Assembly (NCBI RefSeq): GCF_025790165.1
Contig: NZ_CP094970.1
Location: 3,286,001-3,350,000, forward strand
Length of the DNA: 64,000 bases
Reading direction: 5' to 3'
Source: Solicola gregarius
GTDB taxonomy: Bacteria > Actinomycetota > Actinomycetes > Propionibacteriales > Nocardioidaceae
Position numbers and translations under genes: made by a program. The notes beneath the pieces are model-generated. The model ran no database searches. It saw only the letters and a program-made list of their open reading frames with translations, and was not told where the DNA came from. Below are positions 48,965-59,891 of this stretch, piece by piece. The stretch's first letter is position 1. Every line of letters starts with the position of its first letter.

Positions 48965-48996
48965 CGCGGATTACCATGGGCCCATGGTAATCCGCG
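48965..48996. terminator. 32-bp perfect palindrome between prfB and the amidase gene
   Basis: CGCGGATTACCATGGG and its exact complement with no loop, between convergent genes. The core TTACCATG...CATGGTAA is shared with stems 1 and 3 of the triple-palindrome elements at 9197 and 32910, suggesting a related repeat family. Confidence 0.6.
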
Positions 48997-49010
48997 GGGC
49001 AAAGTAGCGG

Positions 49011-50279
49011 TCAGATCTGGGCGAGGTCGGGCTCGATGGCGGCCGCGACCCGATAGAGCCGGGCGTCGAGTCCGTGCGGCGCCATGAGCTGTAGTCCGAC
49101 CGGTAGACCGGTGTCCGATCCCACCCCGCACGGCATGGACATCGCCGGTACACCCGCGAGGTTCGCCTCGACCGTCCACCAGTCCGTACGCGGGATGGCG
49201 AGCGGGTCGTCAACACCACGCCTGCCCAGTGGTGGGGCGACGAGAGGCATGGTCGGGCTCACCAGCACATCGCAGGACTCGAAGCAGTGACCGACATCGC
49301 GCGCCACCATCTCGCGTACCGAGAACGCCTCGCGTAGCTGGTCGGAGCCGCCGAGCGTCCGCGCGATCTCCAGCCGCTGCGCCGCCTCGTCGCCGAGCTC
49401 CCCGAGCATGGCATGGCTCTCGAGCACGATCAGCGCCTCTGCCGACGAGATGGCGTAGTACGTCGGCAGCGCTTCGCCCGTGCGGGCGAGCTGGACGTGC
49501 CGAAGCCGTGCGCCGTGCGCGACCAGCGCCTCGCAGGCGCGTACGAACTGGGCGCAGATCTCGGGGGAGTTGCGATCGCCGGACATCTGCTCGACGACGC
49601 CGATCGTCAGGTCGGCAAGCATCGGGGCGATCCGCCCGGCCTCGGCCGCGGCGGCGAGCTGGGGGGTCGACCCGGCGAGGACGTCGTGCAGCAGTGCCGC
49701 GTCGGCGACGGTACGCGCGAGCGGCCCGACCGTATCGAGGCTCGGAGCGAACGGCACGACGCCATCGAGCGGAACGCCGCCGTGGCTCGGCTTCACCCCG
49801 ACGACCCCGCACTGTGCAGCCGGCTCGCGGATGGAGCCGCCGGTGTCGGTGCCGAGTGCCAGCACGTCGTACGCGGCCGCCGCGGCCGCCGACCCCCCGC
49901 TCGAGCCGCCGGGACTGCGTTCGGTGTCCCAGGGGTTGAGCGTCGGACCCCATGCCGAGCTCTCCGTCGACGCACCCATCGCGAACTCGTCGAGGTTCGT
50001 CGTGCCGATGACCACCGCGCCCGCTTCGCGCAACCGGCGTACCACCTCGGCATCACGATGCGCCGGCCGCTCGGCGCGCCGAGTCGCCGAACCGCACCCC
50101 CACGGCGCACCGCGTACGGCGATGTTGTCCTTCACCGCGACCGGTCGGCCGCTCAGCGGGCCGGGAACTGCCGGCGCGCCGGGTGCCGCGTCGTCGAGGT
50201 GTACGAACGAGTTCAGCTCCGAGTCACGTGCCGCAATGCCGGACAGCGACGACCGCACGGCATCCGGCACGGCTGCCAT
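49011..50279 (-). CDS. Amidase-signature family hydrolase
   Basis: 422 residues. The Ser-cisSer-Lys triad is visible: Lys in PVAVKDNIAVRG, cis-Ser in SPGGSSGGSAAAAA, nucleophile Ser in GTDTGGSIREPA. GatA-like but without gatB or gatC nearby, so probably a free amidase; substrate unknown. ATG at 50279 shares a base with the stop of asnB, so the pair forms an operon. Together they could make and break an amide bond, which is only an inference. Confidence 0.9.
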   Translation of the reverse strand: MAAVPDAVRSSLSGIAARDSELNSFVHLDDAAPGAPAVPGPLSGRPVAVKDNIAVRGAPWGCGSATRRAERPAHRDAEVVRRLREAGAVVIGTTNLDEFAMGASTESSAWGPTLNPWDTERSPGGSSGGSAAAAAAYDVLALGTDTGGSIREPAAQCGVVGVKPSHGGVPLDGVVPFAPSLDTVGPLARTVADAALLHDVLAGSTPQLAAAAEAGRIAPMLADLTIGVVEQMSGDRNSPEICAQFVRACEALVAHGARLRHVQLARTGEALPTYYAISSAEALIVLESHAMLGELGDEAAQRLEIARTLGGSDQLREAFSVREMVARDVGHCFESCDVLVSPTMPLVAPPLGRRGVDDPLAIPRTDWWTVEANLAGVPAMSMPCGVGSDTGLPVGLQLMAPHGLDARLYRVAAAIEPDLAQI

Positions 50280-51769
50280 CAGGCCGTCGCGAATCGCCCG
50301 AGCACCCGCGGGTGCACGCCTTCGAGATGGTCGGCGAACATGCGTTGGTACGCGAGCTCCTCGCGGCTACGCGGTGCGGGCAGCCCCGCGACGCGTACCG
50401 CCTGCCAGTCGCGGTCGGCCGCGACACGGTACGCCTCGCGCTGCATCACATCGGCCATGCCGCTGCCGTCGCCGAACTGCTCCTTCGGCCGCCACAGGAT
50501 GTCGTCGGGCAGCCAGCCGGCGAACGCCTCGCGCAGCAGCGCCTTCTCCTGACCGCGCTCGCGCGGCAGCTTCCACTCGATCGGGATGCGCTGGGCGAGG
50601 TACACCAGGCTGCGGTCGAGGAACGGCACCCGCGCCTCGAGGCCATGCGCCATCGTGACCCGGTCGCAGCGCTGCAGGTTGAGGTTGTGCAGGCCCTCGA
50701 CGCTGCGGATCAGCTCCTCGGCGAGCTGTTCGTGGTCGATCGCGCGCAGATGGTCGTACCCGGCGAAGAGCTCGTCGGCACCTTCGCCGGTGAGCACGAC
50801 CTTGACCGTCGTGGACGCGAGCTCGGAGAGCAGGTAGTTGGGCACTCCACTGCGTACCAAAGAGGGCTCGTACGACTCCATGCAGCCGACGACATCGGGG
50901 AGCACCGCGACGACCTCGTCGGGGCCGAACACGCGCTCGTGGTGCTCGAGGCCGAGGTGGTCGGCGACGCGGCGTGCCGCGGCGAGATCCGTGCTGTCCT
51001 TCGTACCCGCGGCGAACGAGTGGATCGGCCCGCGCGACGGGTCGGCGTAGCGGGCCATGACCGCGGCGACGAGGCTGGAGTCGAGCCCACCGGAGAGGAA
51101 CACGCCGACCGGTACGTCACCCATCATCCGGTACCGCACCGAGTCGACGAACGACGAGCGGATCGCGGCGATGGCGTCATCGCGCGACTCCACCGGCGCG
51201 ACATCCGTACGCAGGTCGCGGAAACGGGCAAGGCCCGACTCGGGCGACCAGCGGAAGCCCGGCGGGAACTCCTCGACGTGCGGGCGCGTCTGCGGGTCGA
51301 ACGCACCCAGCTCGGAGGCGAACGCCGTCATGGAGCCGTCGCGTACCCAGTACAACGGCTTGACGCCGAGCGGGTCGCGCGCCGCGAGCACCGTGCCGTC
51401 GGCATGCGCGACGACGAAGGCGAACATGCCTCGTAGCTCCGCCAGGTCGTCGTCCGAGCCGCTCCTCGCCGCTGCGAGCGCTGCCTCACTGTCCGAACGG
51501 GTCCGGAACGCGTACCCGGCGTCCTCGCGGAGATCACTGTGGTTGTAGATCTCGCCGTTCGCGACCACCCAGTGCCCGTCGTCGGAGCCGAGCGGCTGGT
51601 CGCCGTCGGCAAGGTCGACGATCGCGAGCCGGGTATGGCCGAGCCAGGTGTCACCGACGGTACGCGAGCCGTAGCCGTCGGGGCCCCGGTGGCGGACCCG
51701 GTCGAGCATCTGGTGGCCGAGCTCCGCATGGGTGGTGACGGGGTCGTGGATCGCGACAATGCCGCACAC
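50279..51769 (-). CDS. asnB: Glutamine-hydrolysing asparagine synthetase
   Basis: 496 residues. N-terminal glutaminase domain with nucleophile Cys2 (MCGIVAIHD), RHRGPDGYGS and NGEIYNH; C-terminal synthetase domain with the PP-loop SGGLDSSLVAA and LTGEGADELFAGYDH. Makes asparagine from aspartate with glutamine nitrogen; some homologues instead amidate cell-wall or secondary-metabolite acids, which cannot be excluded. Shorter than E. coli AsnB (554). GTG at 51769; divergent from ftsE. Confidence 0.93.
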   Translation of the reverse strand: MCGIVAIHDPVTTHAELGHQMLDRVRHRGPDGYGSRTVGDTWLGHTRLAIVDLADGDQPLGSDDGHWVVANGEIYNHSDLREDAGYAFRTRSDSEAALAAARSGSDDDLAELRGMFAFVVAHADGTVLAARDPLGVKPLYWVRDGSMTAFASELGAFDPQTRPHVEEFPPGFRWSPESGLARFRDLRTDVAPVESRDDAIAAIRSSFVDSVRYRMMGDVPVGVFLSGGLDSSLVAAVMARYADPSRGPIHSFAAGTKDSTDLAAARRVADHLGLEHHERVFGPDEVVAVLPDVVGCMESYEPSLVRSGVPNYLLSELASTTVKVVLTGEGADELFAGYDHLRAIDHEQLAEELIRSVEGLHNLNLQRCDRVTMAHGLEARVPFLDRSLVYLAQRIPIEWKLPRERGQEKALLREAFAGWLPDDILWRPKEQFGDGSGMADVMQREAYRVAADRDWQAVRVAGLPAPRSREELAYQRMFADHLEGVHPRVLGRFATA

Positions 51770-51936
51770 GAAAGTTCCTCGATTCGTAGGGGGTTCGCCC
51801 TCATTCTACGAAGCCGACACGACGACGGCCGTGTCGGCCGGGCTCGTCTGGCGTGCCGACGTACACTCGGTTGCTGGCCAGCCCCGCCGCGCGGCGGGAC
51901 ATCCCATGACGCCTATCACCTGGCCGCGAGAGATCC

Positions 51937-52626
51937 GTGATCCGCTTCGACAACGTCACCAAGGCCTACCCCGGCCAGCAACGCGCTGCCCTCGAGGCAG
52001 TCGACGTCGAGGTCGACAAGGGCGAGTTCGTGTTCCTGGTCGGGGCATCCGGCTCGGGCAAGTCGACCTTCCTACGGCTCATCCTGCGCGAGGCCAGCCC
52101 GACCTCCGGGCGCGTGTACGTCGCGGGCAAGGAGATCAACCGGCTCGCGAGCTGGAAGGTGCCTCGGCTTCGACGCGACCTCGGCACCGTGTTCCAGGAC
52201 TTCCGGCTGCTTCCGAACAAGACGGTGTTCGAGAACGTCGCCTTCGCTCTCCAGGTCATCGGCAAGTCCAAGAGCGAGATCAGGCGACTCGTACCCGAGA
52301 CGCTCGAGCTCGTCGGGCTCGAGAACAAGACGGAGCGCCTGCCCGATGAGCTTTCCGGAGGCGAGCAGCAGCGCGTGGCGGTCGCTCGTGCGTTCGTGAA
52401 TCGCCCGATGATCCTGATCGCGGACGAGCCGACCGGAAACCTCGACCCGACGACCTCCGTCGGCATCATGAAGCTACTCGACCGCATCAACCGCACCGGC
52501 ACGACCGTGCTGATGGCGACCCACGATGCGGGCATCGTCGACCAGATGCGCAAGCGCGTCATCGAGCTCGACGACGGCAAGGTGATCCGCGACCAGGCGC
52601 GCGGCGTCTACGGCACCCAGAACTGA
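51937..52626 (+). CDS. ftsE: Cell division ATPase FtsE
   Basis: 229-residue ABC ATPase that, with FtsX, activates peptidoglycan hydrolases at the septum. Walker [15 protein letters not shown], signature [14 protein letters not shown], Walker [15 protein letters not shown] and H-loop [13 protein letters not shown] at 51937. Thirteen bases separate it from ftsX. Confidence 0.96.
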   Translation: MIRFDNVTKAYPGQQRAALEAVDVEVDKGEFVFLVGASGSGKSTFLRLILREASPTSGRVYVAGKEINRLASWKVPRLRRDLGTVFQDFRLLPNKTVFENVAFALQVIGKSKSEIRRLVPETLELVGLENKTERLPDELSGGEQQRVAVARAFVNRPMILIADEPTGNLDPTTSVGIMKLLDRINRTGTTVLMATHDAGIVDQMRKRVIELDDGKVIRDQARGVYGTQN

Positions 52627-52639
52627 TCCGCGGGGAGTT

Positions 52640-53563
52640 ATGGCGTTCACACAGGTCTTCTCTGAGCTCGGCACCAACCTGAGGCGCAATGTCTCGATGT
52701 CGGTGTCGCTCATCGTCACCATGACGGTGTCACTGCTACTCGCCTCGCTGGGCCTGCTCCTCCAGCAGCAGGCAGACCACACCGAGGAGCGGTTCGGCAA
52801 CGAGCTCCAGGTGCAGGTCGTGCTGTGCACGGAGAACTCGCGCAGCTCGAACTGCCTCGGCGGTGCCGCGACCGACGAGCAGGCCGACGCCGTGAAGAAA
52901 GCGCTCGACGACAACCCGGCGGTCGAGTCGGTCGAGTTCCGCAGCTCGGAGGAGTTCCTCGACATCCTGCGCGAGACGTACAAGCAGGGCGACGAGATCG
53001 ACGACGAGATCCTCGAGGGTCTCAACGCGAAGGACTTTCCCGCGTCGTACTTCGTCACGATGAACGACCCGGATGATCACAAGGAGGTCGAGAGCCAGGT
53101 CGAAGGGATGAACGGCGTCGCGTCGACCGAGAACCTCCGCGATCTGCTCGGCCCGCTGTTCTCGATCCTCGACTACATCAGGTGGGCCGCGATCGGCGTC
53201 GCGCTGCTGCTCGTCATCGCCGCCGTGCTCCAGGTGTCGAACACGATCCGGATGACGGTGTACGCCCGGCGCCGCGAGATCGGCATCATGCGGTTGGTCG
53301 GCGCATCGACCTGGCATATCCAGATGCCGTTCATCCTGGAGAGCCTCGTCGCCGCTCTCGTGTCCGCGGCCCTTGCCTGTGCGGGACTCGCCGCGTTCAT
53401 GAAGTTCATCGTGTACGCCCAAGCACGCGAGAAGCTCAGCGAGATGACGTTGTGGGTCGACTGGTCCGACGCCGGCACCGTCGCGCTCTATACGCTCGGG
53501 TTCGCAATCCTGCTCGCGCTGATTCCGACACTCTTCATGACCCGCAAATACCTCAAAGTTTGA
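52640..53563 (+). CDS. ftsX: Cell division membrane protein FtsX
   Basis: 307 residues, four helices: SLIVTMTVSLLLASLGLLL near residue 30, an extracellular domain of about 120 residues (VQVVLCTENSRSSNCLGGAA ...), then helices near 185 (AAIGVALLLVIAAVLQVSNT), 235 and 285. ATG at 52640 with GGGGAG seven bases upstream. The outer loop is where FtsX contacts the hydrolase, likely the M23 protein coded next. Confidence 0.95.
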   Translation: MAFTQVFSELGTNLRRNVSMSVSLIVTMTVSLLLASLGLLLQQQADHTEERFGNELQVQVVLCTENSRSSNCLGGAATDEQADAVKKALDDNPAVESVEFRSSEEFLDILRETYKQGDEIDDEILEGLNAKDFPASYFVTMNDPDDHKEVESQVEGMNGVASTENLRDLLGPLFSILDYIRWAAIGVALLLVIAAVLQVSNTIRMTVYARRREIGIMRLVGASTWHIQMPFILESLVAALVSAALACAGLAAFMKFIVYAQAREKLSEMTLWVDWSDAGTVALYTLGFAILLALIPTLFMTRKYLKV

Positions 53564-53685
53564 GGTGCGTGCGTTAGCGTCGCTCTTGCGTGTCCGCGGC
53601 CCCGTGCCGCGTACCCGTGAACAAGTTCGTCGAAGGCCCATCAGCAGCAGAAAAGAGAGCAGACAGCGAAAGCGAAGGCAACACT

Positions 53686-55131
<1,446 letters not shown>

Positions 55132-55239
55132 GACTCGCATCCCCACCGTGAGCCGCACGTTCTCGCGGGAAACGCCGGCGTGTCTCCGCACAAACGTGCG
55201 GCCCACGGGGGTTTGGGGCGGGTTTGCGACAATGGGTGG

Positions 55240-55716
55240 ATGGCGAAGGAGAGCGGGCGCAAGGTGGTCGCGCAGAACCGCAAGGCGAGGCACGACTTCC
55301 ACATCGAGGACACCTTCGAGGCGGGTCTGGTACTCACCGGCACCGAGGTGAAGTCGCTGCGGGCCGGGCGGGCGTCGCTCACCGACGGCTTCGCCGATTT
55401 CGACGACGGCGAGATGTGGCTCCTGGGCGTCCACATCCCCGAGTACACCCAGGGCACCTGGACCAACCACACCGTACGACGCAAGCGAAAGCTGCTGCTG
55501 CACCGCTCCGAGATCGACAAGATCGAGCGCCGGGTCAGCGAGCGGGGCCTCACCGTCATTCCGCTGTCGTTGTACTTCCTCGACGGTCGCGCGAAGGTCG
55601 AGATCGCGCTCGCACGCGGTAAGAAGTCGTACGACAAGCGCCACGCGATCGCCGAACGCGACCAGAACCGGCAGGCGCAGCAGGAGGTCGGCCGCCGGAT
55701 CAAGGGTCTTCGTTGA
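55240..55716 (+). CDS. smpB: tmRNA-binding protein SmpB
   Basis: 158-residue partner of tmRNA in trans-translation. Landmarks: [49 protein letters not shown] and the basic tail [22 protein letters not shown] at 55240 chosen because the family begins MAK/E with this spacing. The tmRNA gene is 2.6 kb downstream. The stop overlaps the next gene (TTGA). Confidence 0.96.
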   Translation: MAKESGRKVVAQNRKARHDFHIEDTFEAGLVLTGTEVKSLRAGRASLTDGFADFDDGEMWLLGVHIPEYTQGTWTNHTVRRKRKLLLHRSEIDKIERRVSERGLTVIPLSLYFLDGRAKVEIALARGKKSYDKRHAIAERDQNRQAQQEVGRRIKGLR

Positions 55717-56603
55717 TCGACCCGGCCGACGACGTCGCGCACGTACGCGCCTGGGTCGATGCGCTCGGCCTTCCCGGGCTCTTCGACGCGCATGTGCATT
55801 TCATGCCGGCGGCCATCATGGACCGGGTCTGGGCTCACTTCGACGAGCGGGGCCCGCTGATCGGGCGGCCGTGGCCGATCAGGTACCGCGGCTCCGACGA
55901 CGAGCGCCTCGCCACCCTGCGGTCGTTCGGTGTTCGCCGCTTCTCCGCGCTCCCGTACGCGCACAAGCCCGGTGTTGCGGATTTCCTGAACGGCTGGGCG
56001 CGTGACTTCGCCGAGCGGCATGACGAGGTTCTCTGGTCGGCGACGTTCTATCCCGAGCCATCGGCCGGCTCGTACGTCGAAGGCCTGATCGAGGATGGTG
56101 CCGAGATCTTCAAGGTGCACGTCCAGGTCGGCGACTTCGATCCCCGAGATGCGCTGCTCGACCCGGTGTGGGCCGCGCTCGCCGACAGCGAGACGCCCGT
56201 TGTCGTGCACGCCGGATCCGGTCCGGTGGCCGGACGGCACACGGGAGCGGGGCCGATCGGCGAGGTGCTCTCCCGGCATCCACGACTTCCGATGGTCGTC
56301 GCGCACATGGGTGCGCCCGAGTACGCCGACTTCCTTGTGCTCGCGGAGAAGTACGAGCGCGTCCGGCTCGACACCACGATGGCGTTCACGGACTTCTTCG
56401 ACGCCGAAGCGCCGTACCCTGCCGACCTGCTGCCGCGCCTGCATGACCTCGAGCCACGCGTGCTGCTGGGGTCGGACTTCCCGAACATCCCGTACTCCTA
56501 CGCGCATCAGCTCGAGGCGCTCGAGCGCCTCGGGCTCGGTGACGACTGGCTGCGGTCGGTGTGCTGGCAGAACGCCGTCGAGCTGTTCGGGCTGCGCCGG
56601 TAG
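55713..56603 (+). CDS. Amidohydrolase-2 family protein
   Basis: 296-residue TIM-barrel metal hydrolase. Metal-site residues: DAHVHFMP near residue 25, His in VVVHAGSGP, His in [10 protein letters not shown], Asp in [13 protein letters not shown]. Members act as decarboxylases or hydrolases; substrate unknown. A TTG start at 55713 overlaps the smpB stop by four bases, implying coupling. No other catabolic gene is adjacent. Confidence 0.87.
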   Translation: MIDPADDVAHVRAWVDALGLPGLFDAHVHFMPAAIMDRVWAHFDERGPLIGRPWPIRYRGSDDERLATLRSFGVRRFSALPYAHKPGVADFLNGWARDFAERHDEVLWSATFYPEPSAGSYVEGLIEDGAEIFKVHVQVGDFDPRDALLDPVWAALADSETPVVVHAGSGPVAGRHTGAGPIGEVLSRHPRLPMVVAHMGAPEYADFLVLAEKYERVRLDTTMAFTDFFDAEAPYPADLLPRLHDLEPRVLLGSDFPNIPYSYAHQLEALERLGLGDDWLRSVCWQNAVELFGLRR

Positions 56604-57578
56604 TCAGGCCTCGTACGTCGCGGCGGCCGCGCGAGCGACCTCGCGCATCTCGGTACGCAGATCGGACGGCGCGAGCACCTCGACGTCGCCGGCGAACGCG
56701 AGCAGGGTGCCGATGGCAGCCCGGCGTATCCGGAAGGTGCATCGCATCAGCACCGAGTCGGGCCCCGACTCGTCCGTGTCGATCGTCGTTCCGCTCACCA
56801 GCATGGGTTGGCACGCCCGGCGCACCTGACGCTCCTCGGCACGGCTGCAGCGGAACTCGAGCGTGATGTTGTCCTCGCCCGGCCGCTCGAACCTCTCCCG
56901 CATCCGCTCCCACTCGGCATCGAGGTCGAAACCCGCCGGTCGTTCGAAGGTCGCGTCGAGCACCGAGAGGGACGTCACCCGCCCGACGCGGTAGGTCTTG
57001 GTCGAGCCGCGATGGTGTGCGAGCAGATACCACCGTCCGCCGTTCTCGATCAGCCCGTAAGGGTCGACCGTGCGCTGCTTCGCACGAGCATCCGAAGCGC
57101 CGCGGTACGACATTCGTACCCGCTGGTTTCGTACCGCTGCCATCCGCAGCGTCGGCAGGTGACGTGAGTCGTCCGGATCGACGAACCATCGCCGGCGGTC
57201 GACATGCACGACATCGCGAAGGTCACGCGCGCGTTCGAGCGTGCGATCGGGAGCGGTCGAGGCGAGCTTGTCGAGCGTCTGCCGCACCTGGCTGCCGAGC
57301 CCGAGGTCGGAGAGCGTGTCGAGGCCGGTGTACGCGAACAACACCTGTGCCTCGTCGTCGGTCAGCGCGCTGACATCGGCCCGGAACCCTTCGAGCAAGG
57401 AGAATCCGCCGTTGCGCCCCCGCTCCGCGTACACCGGCACGCCGGCGGCCGACAACGCCTCGATGTCGCGCATCACCGTACGCGCACTCACCTCGAGATG
57501 GTCGGCGAGCTCGCGCGCGGACATCGACGCGCGACCGCGGAGCAGCAGCATGATCGACAGCAACCGGTCGGCCTTCAT
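56604..57578 (-). CDS. WYL-domain transcriptional regulator (YafY type)
   Basis: 324 residues. N-terminal HTH (MKADRLLSIMLLLRGRASMS, ARELADHLEVSARTVMRDIE), then a WYL domain (VDPYGLIENGGRWYLLAHHR) and a C-terminal WCX region. Ligand unknown. ATG at 57578. Divergent from the DinB-like gene at 57681, which is the most likely target. Confidence 0.92.
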   Translation of the reverse strand: MKADRLLSIMLLLRGRASMSARELADHLEVSARTVMRDIEALSAAGVPVYAERGRNGGFSLLEGFRADVSALTDDEAQVLFAYTGLDTLSDLGLGSQVRQTLDKLASTAPDRTLERARDLRDVVHVDRRRWFVDPDDSRHLPTLRMAAVRNQRVRMSYRGASDARAKQRTVDPYGLIENGGRWYLLAHHRGSTKTYRVGRVTSLSVLDATFERPAGFDLDAEWERMRERFERPGEDNITLEFRCSRAEERQVRRACQPMLVSGTTIDTDESGPDSVLMRCTFRIRRAAIGTLLAFAGDVEVLAPSDLRTEMREVARAAAATYEA

Positions 57579-57601
57579 GCTCACAATCTTCGCAGAAATA
57601 T

Positions 57602-57618
57602 ATGACACAAGACGTCAT
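57602..57618. promoter_or_regulatory. ATGAC-N7-GTCAT inverted repeat between divergent genes
   Basis: ATGAC at 57602-57606 and GTCAT at 57614-57618, between the WYL regulator and the DinB-like gene, in the AT-rich stretch where the promoters should lie. Possible operator for the WYL protein; short, so chance cannot be excluded. Confidence 0.3.
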
Positions 57619-57680
57619 GTATTGCGTGAATGGTGGTTCCTGTCGACGTCAAGGCGGCGTCAGTACGGGAGGAGAACCAG

Positions 57681-58265
57681 ATGAACACCGACCCACGAGG
57701 CACCCTGCGGGACGCGGTCGACCAGGCCGGCGCCCTCGTCGCGGCAACGACGGACGACGCACTCGCCAGGTCGACCCCATGCGACGAGTTCGACGTACGC
57801 GCGCTGCTCAACCACATGGACGGTGTGCTACGCCGGATCGCCCATGTCCTGGACGGCGGAGCGCCGTTCGACGTACCGAGCAGCGTCGACGGGTTCGCGG
57901 ACGACGACCGCGACACGGTGTGGAAGGACGATGCGGCGACACTCGGACAGCGACTCGACGACGACTCCGTCCTCGACCGGATGGTCACCGTGCCGTTCGG
58001 GACCATGCCCGGGAGGGCGGCCATCGCGGTGTACGTCAACGAGCTGACGACCCATGCATGGGACCTCGCCAGCGCGATCGGCCGTCCTGATCTGCTCGAG
58101 GACGCACTCGCCACGTACGCATTGGAGGTCATTCAGGACGCGCTGCCCGAGGAGCCGCGAGGCGGGCCGATCCCGTTCGGGCCGGTCGTCGCGGTCGGCC
58201 CCGACGCAGCTGCGTACGAAAGGCTCGCCGGGTGGCTCGGCCGGGATCCGGCCTGGCGGGCCTAG
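57681..58265 (+). CDS. TIGR03086-type DinB-like metal-binding protein
   Basis: 194 residues of the mycothiol-dependent maleylpyruvate isomerase N-terminal/DinB-like group: STPCDEFDVRALLNHMDGVL carries the first metal His, and VNELTTHAWDLASAIGRPD the second. Members in actinobacteria may be thiol-dependent enzymes. ATG at 57681 with GGGAGGAG eight bases upstream. Probably controlled by the divergent WYL regulator. Confidence 0.87.
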   Translation: MNTDPRGTLRDAVDQAGALVAATTDDALARSTPCDEFDVRALLNHMDGVLRRIAHVLDGGAPFDVPSSVDGFADDDRDTVWKDDAATLGQRLDDDSVLDRMVTVPFGTMPGRAAIAVYVNELTTHAWDLASAIGRPDLLEDALATYALEVIQDALPEEPRGGPIPFGPVVAVGPDAAAYERLAGWLGRDPAWRA

Positions 58266-58341
58266 CGGAATAGCGCATGCGCCGGGGTGGTTGGACCAGG
58301 TACGCTGGAACGGCTGCCCCGGCAGCATTGACAACTCAAGA

Positions 58342-58707
58342 GGGGCTGATCGGTTTCGACTTCGGTCGTACGGATCAGATGAAGCGGGCCGAGAATCCAA
58401 GGTCATCTCGTAAACGTTCCTTGGAAACCACAAGTGCCAATTCAAAGCGCACTGACTTCGCTCTCGCCGCCTGAGGCGGCCTAGCGAAGGGTCAGCCTGG
58501 GAGTGCCTCCGTCCCAGTCACTGGCCTCATTAAGGAGGCTTGCTGCACCTACCCGGTCGCGGGGTAGGTGCGGGACTTTTTCGCGACTGAGCCTGTCGGC
58601 GGCGTGTCTGCTCGAATGCCGAGGCTGAGAAAAGCGTCATGCAGACTGCGCCCGGAGAAGACCTGATGCTGCGCCGAAGGACGCGGGTTCGATTCCCGCC
58701 AGCTCCA
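58342..58707 (+). ncRNA. ssrA: Transfer-messenger RNA
   Basis: 366 nt. The 5' end GGGGCTGATCGGTTTCGAC and 3' end GGGTTCGATTCCCGCCAGCTCCA pair as a tRNA-like acceptor (GGGGCTG with CAGCTCC) and T arm. The terminal CCA is not encoded. The tag frame at 58436-58474 reads ANSKRTDFALAA and stop (resume codon GCC), ending LAA as required for protease recognition. Works with SmpB (55240). The last 15 bases are repeated twice more downstream. Confidence 0.96.
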
Positions 58708-59000
58708 CGATCGATCGGTACCGGTGTGCTCGCGAGGGCGCGAGCCGGTATCGATCGTTGTCTGTCTGGGGGTGCGACCCCCAGGCCCCGCCCGGGGCTT
58801 CGCCCCCGGACCCCCAAAGTGGGCCGGTGTGCGACGGGATCCCGCCAGCTCCACGATCGATCGGTACCGGTGTGCTCGCGAGGGCGCGAGCCGGTATCGG
58901 TCGTTGTCTGTCTGGGGGTGCGACCCCCAGGCCCCGCCCGGGGGCTTCGCCCCCGGACCCCCAAGTGGGCCGGTTTGCGACGGAATCCCGCCAGCTCCAC
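58694..59000. repeat. Two 146-bp tandem repeats beginning with the tmRNA 3' end
   Basis: TCCCGCCAGCTCCAC, the end of tmRNA, recurs at 58694-58708, 58840-58854 and 58986-59000, spaced by exactly 146 bp. The units between are nearly identical (few substitutions) and each holds the hairpin CTGGGGGTGCGACCCCCAG (58766-58784 and 58912-58930). Duplicated tmRNA 3' ends are typical attachment-site scars of elements that integrate at ssrA. The stretch 58708-59058 contains no plausible gene. Confidence 0.8.
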
Positions 59001-59058
59001 GTGGGATCGTTTGTAAGGGATGCGTGTTCCTCGTTCGTGTTTCGCGTAGGAAATGCGT

Positions 59059-59436
59059 CTACTTGGTTTCGTTTGGGTGTGCCGTGTGTACGTCCTCGAT
59101 GAGGACATATCCGGTGACCTTCTTGTTGGTCGTGGTATCGATGAAGTACCAGATGCGGCCGCCGCCAGGAAACTTGTACTGGTACCGGTCGTACTCCTCG
59201 CCCTGGTATGTGCCCCGAGCGAGGTCAGCCTTCAACCGGTAGACCCGCTTGCCGTCTTCCAGCGCGGGTTCGACGCAGAGGTGCTCCCACGCGTCCACAA
59301 TCGCATTGCGGTAGGTGGCGAGGCCGTCCTTCCAGCCCTTCTCTGCCTGCCGGGTGATGAGGACTATCCCGTACTCCGCCCGTTTCAGTGGACGGCGGAC
59401 GAGGTCGTCCTCTCGTCGGGCCTTGCCGCGCGTCAC
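59059..59436 (-). CDS. RelE/ParE-like toxin of a toxin-antitoxin pair
   Basis: 125 residues: VRRPLKRAEYGIVLITRQAE, KGWKDGLATYRNAIVDAWEH, then YRLKADLARGTYQGEEYDRY and RIWYFIDTTT...VHTAHPNETK. The small basic alpha-beta build resembles RelE-type mRNA interferases, and I recognise relatives paired with Phd-like partners in actinobacteria. The ATG at 59436 overlaps the antitoxin gene by four bases. Third-position G/C is lower than in neighbouring genes, in keeping with acquisition. Confidence 0.75.
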   Translation of the reverse strand: MTRGKARREDDLVRRPLKRAEYGIVLITRQAEKGWKDGLATYRNAIVDAWEHLCVEPALEDGKRVYRLKADLARGTYQGEEYDRYQYKFPGGGRIWYFIDTTTNKKVTGYVLIEDVHTAHPNETK

Positions 59437-59891
59437 GAGGCGCGAGGATCCGGGACGACGCTGCCTTCAGGGAGGTACTCCAGGTTGTCAGGTCGACTCT
59501 GGAGGCCAAGGGAGTACGCGATCGCGGTCTCTCGCCAGTTCGCTACCTCCACGCCGAGCCGGTCGAAACGGCCCACCGATGCGCATGCTCGGGCGGTTCG
59601 CAGGAAGTCATCGACGAACCGCTGCCGCGCAGGAGCGTCGAGGAACTCCATCCACGGGAACGACTCCTGGAGGGACCCTGCGAGACGTTCAACAACGTCC
59701 TTATCGAGAAGGGTGGCGCCGATCAAGTGCGCGAGCGCCCCAACCATCTCGCGCTCTTGCGAGGCGTCCTGGTCCTTCGATAGCCGCAGTGCTTCGCCCC
59801 CACGCCGCGTCAGCACGACATCGCCTTCGTTCAGGCGGTCGATCACGTCGTTGGGGTTGCGGAGAAGTTCAGACAGCGTGGCGGTGCTCAT
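59433..59891 (-). CDS. Phd-like antitoxin, long form
   Basis: 152 residues. N-terminal MSTATLSELLRNPNDVIDRL NEGDVVLTRRGGEALRLS-type text is the DNA-binding Phd/YefM fold; the remainder (ALAHLIGATLLDKDVVERLA ... FLRTARACASVGRFDRLGVE) is an extra domain, making it about twice the usual antitoxin length. It precedes and overlaps the toxin gene, the standard order. ATG at 59891; the promoter at 59898-59926 would give a leaderless mRNA. Confidence 0.75.
   Translation of the reverse strand: MSTATLSELLRNPNDVIDRLNEGDVVLTRRGGEALRLSKDQDASQEREMVGALAHLIGATLLDKDVVERLAGSLQESFPWMEFLDAPARQRFVDDFLRTARACASVGRFDRLGVEVANWRETAIAYSLGLQSRPDNLEYLPEGSVVPDPRAS

Noticed and set aside
58841-59000. Additional tRNA or tmRNA genes suggested by the repeated CCCGCCAGCTCCAC
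   Set aside because: Only the acceptor end is repeated; the sequence before it has no T-arm or matching 5' acceptor.
58549-59108. Open frames across the ssrA-side repeats with internally repeated protein
   Set aside because: The repetition is due to the DNA repeats and the frames overlap tmRNA; no ribosome sites.
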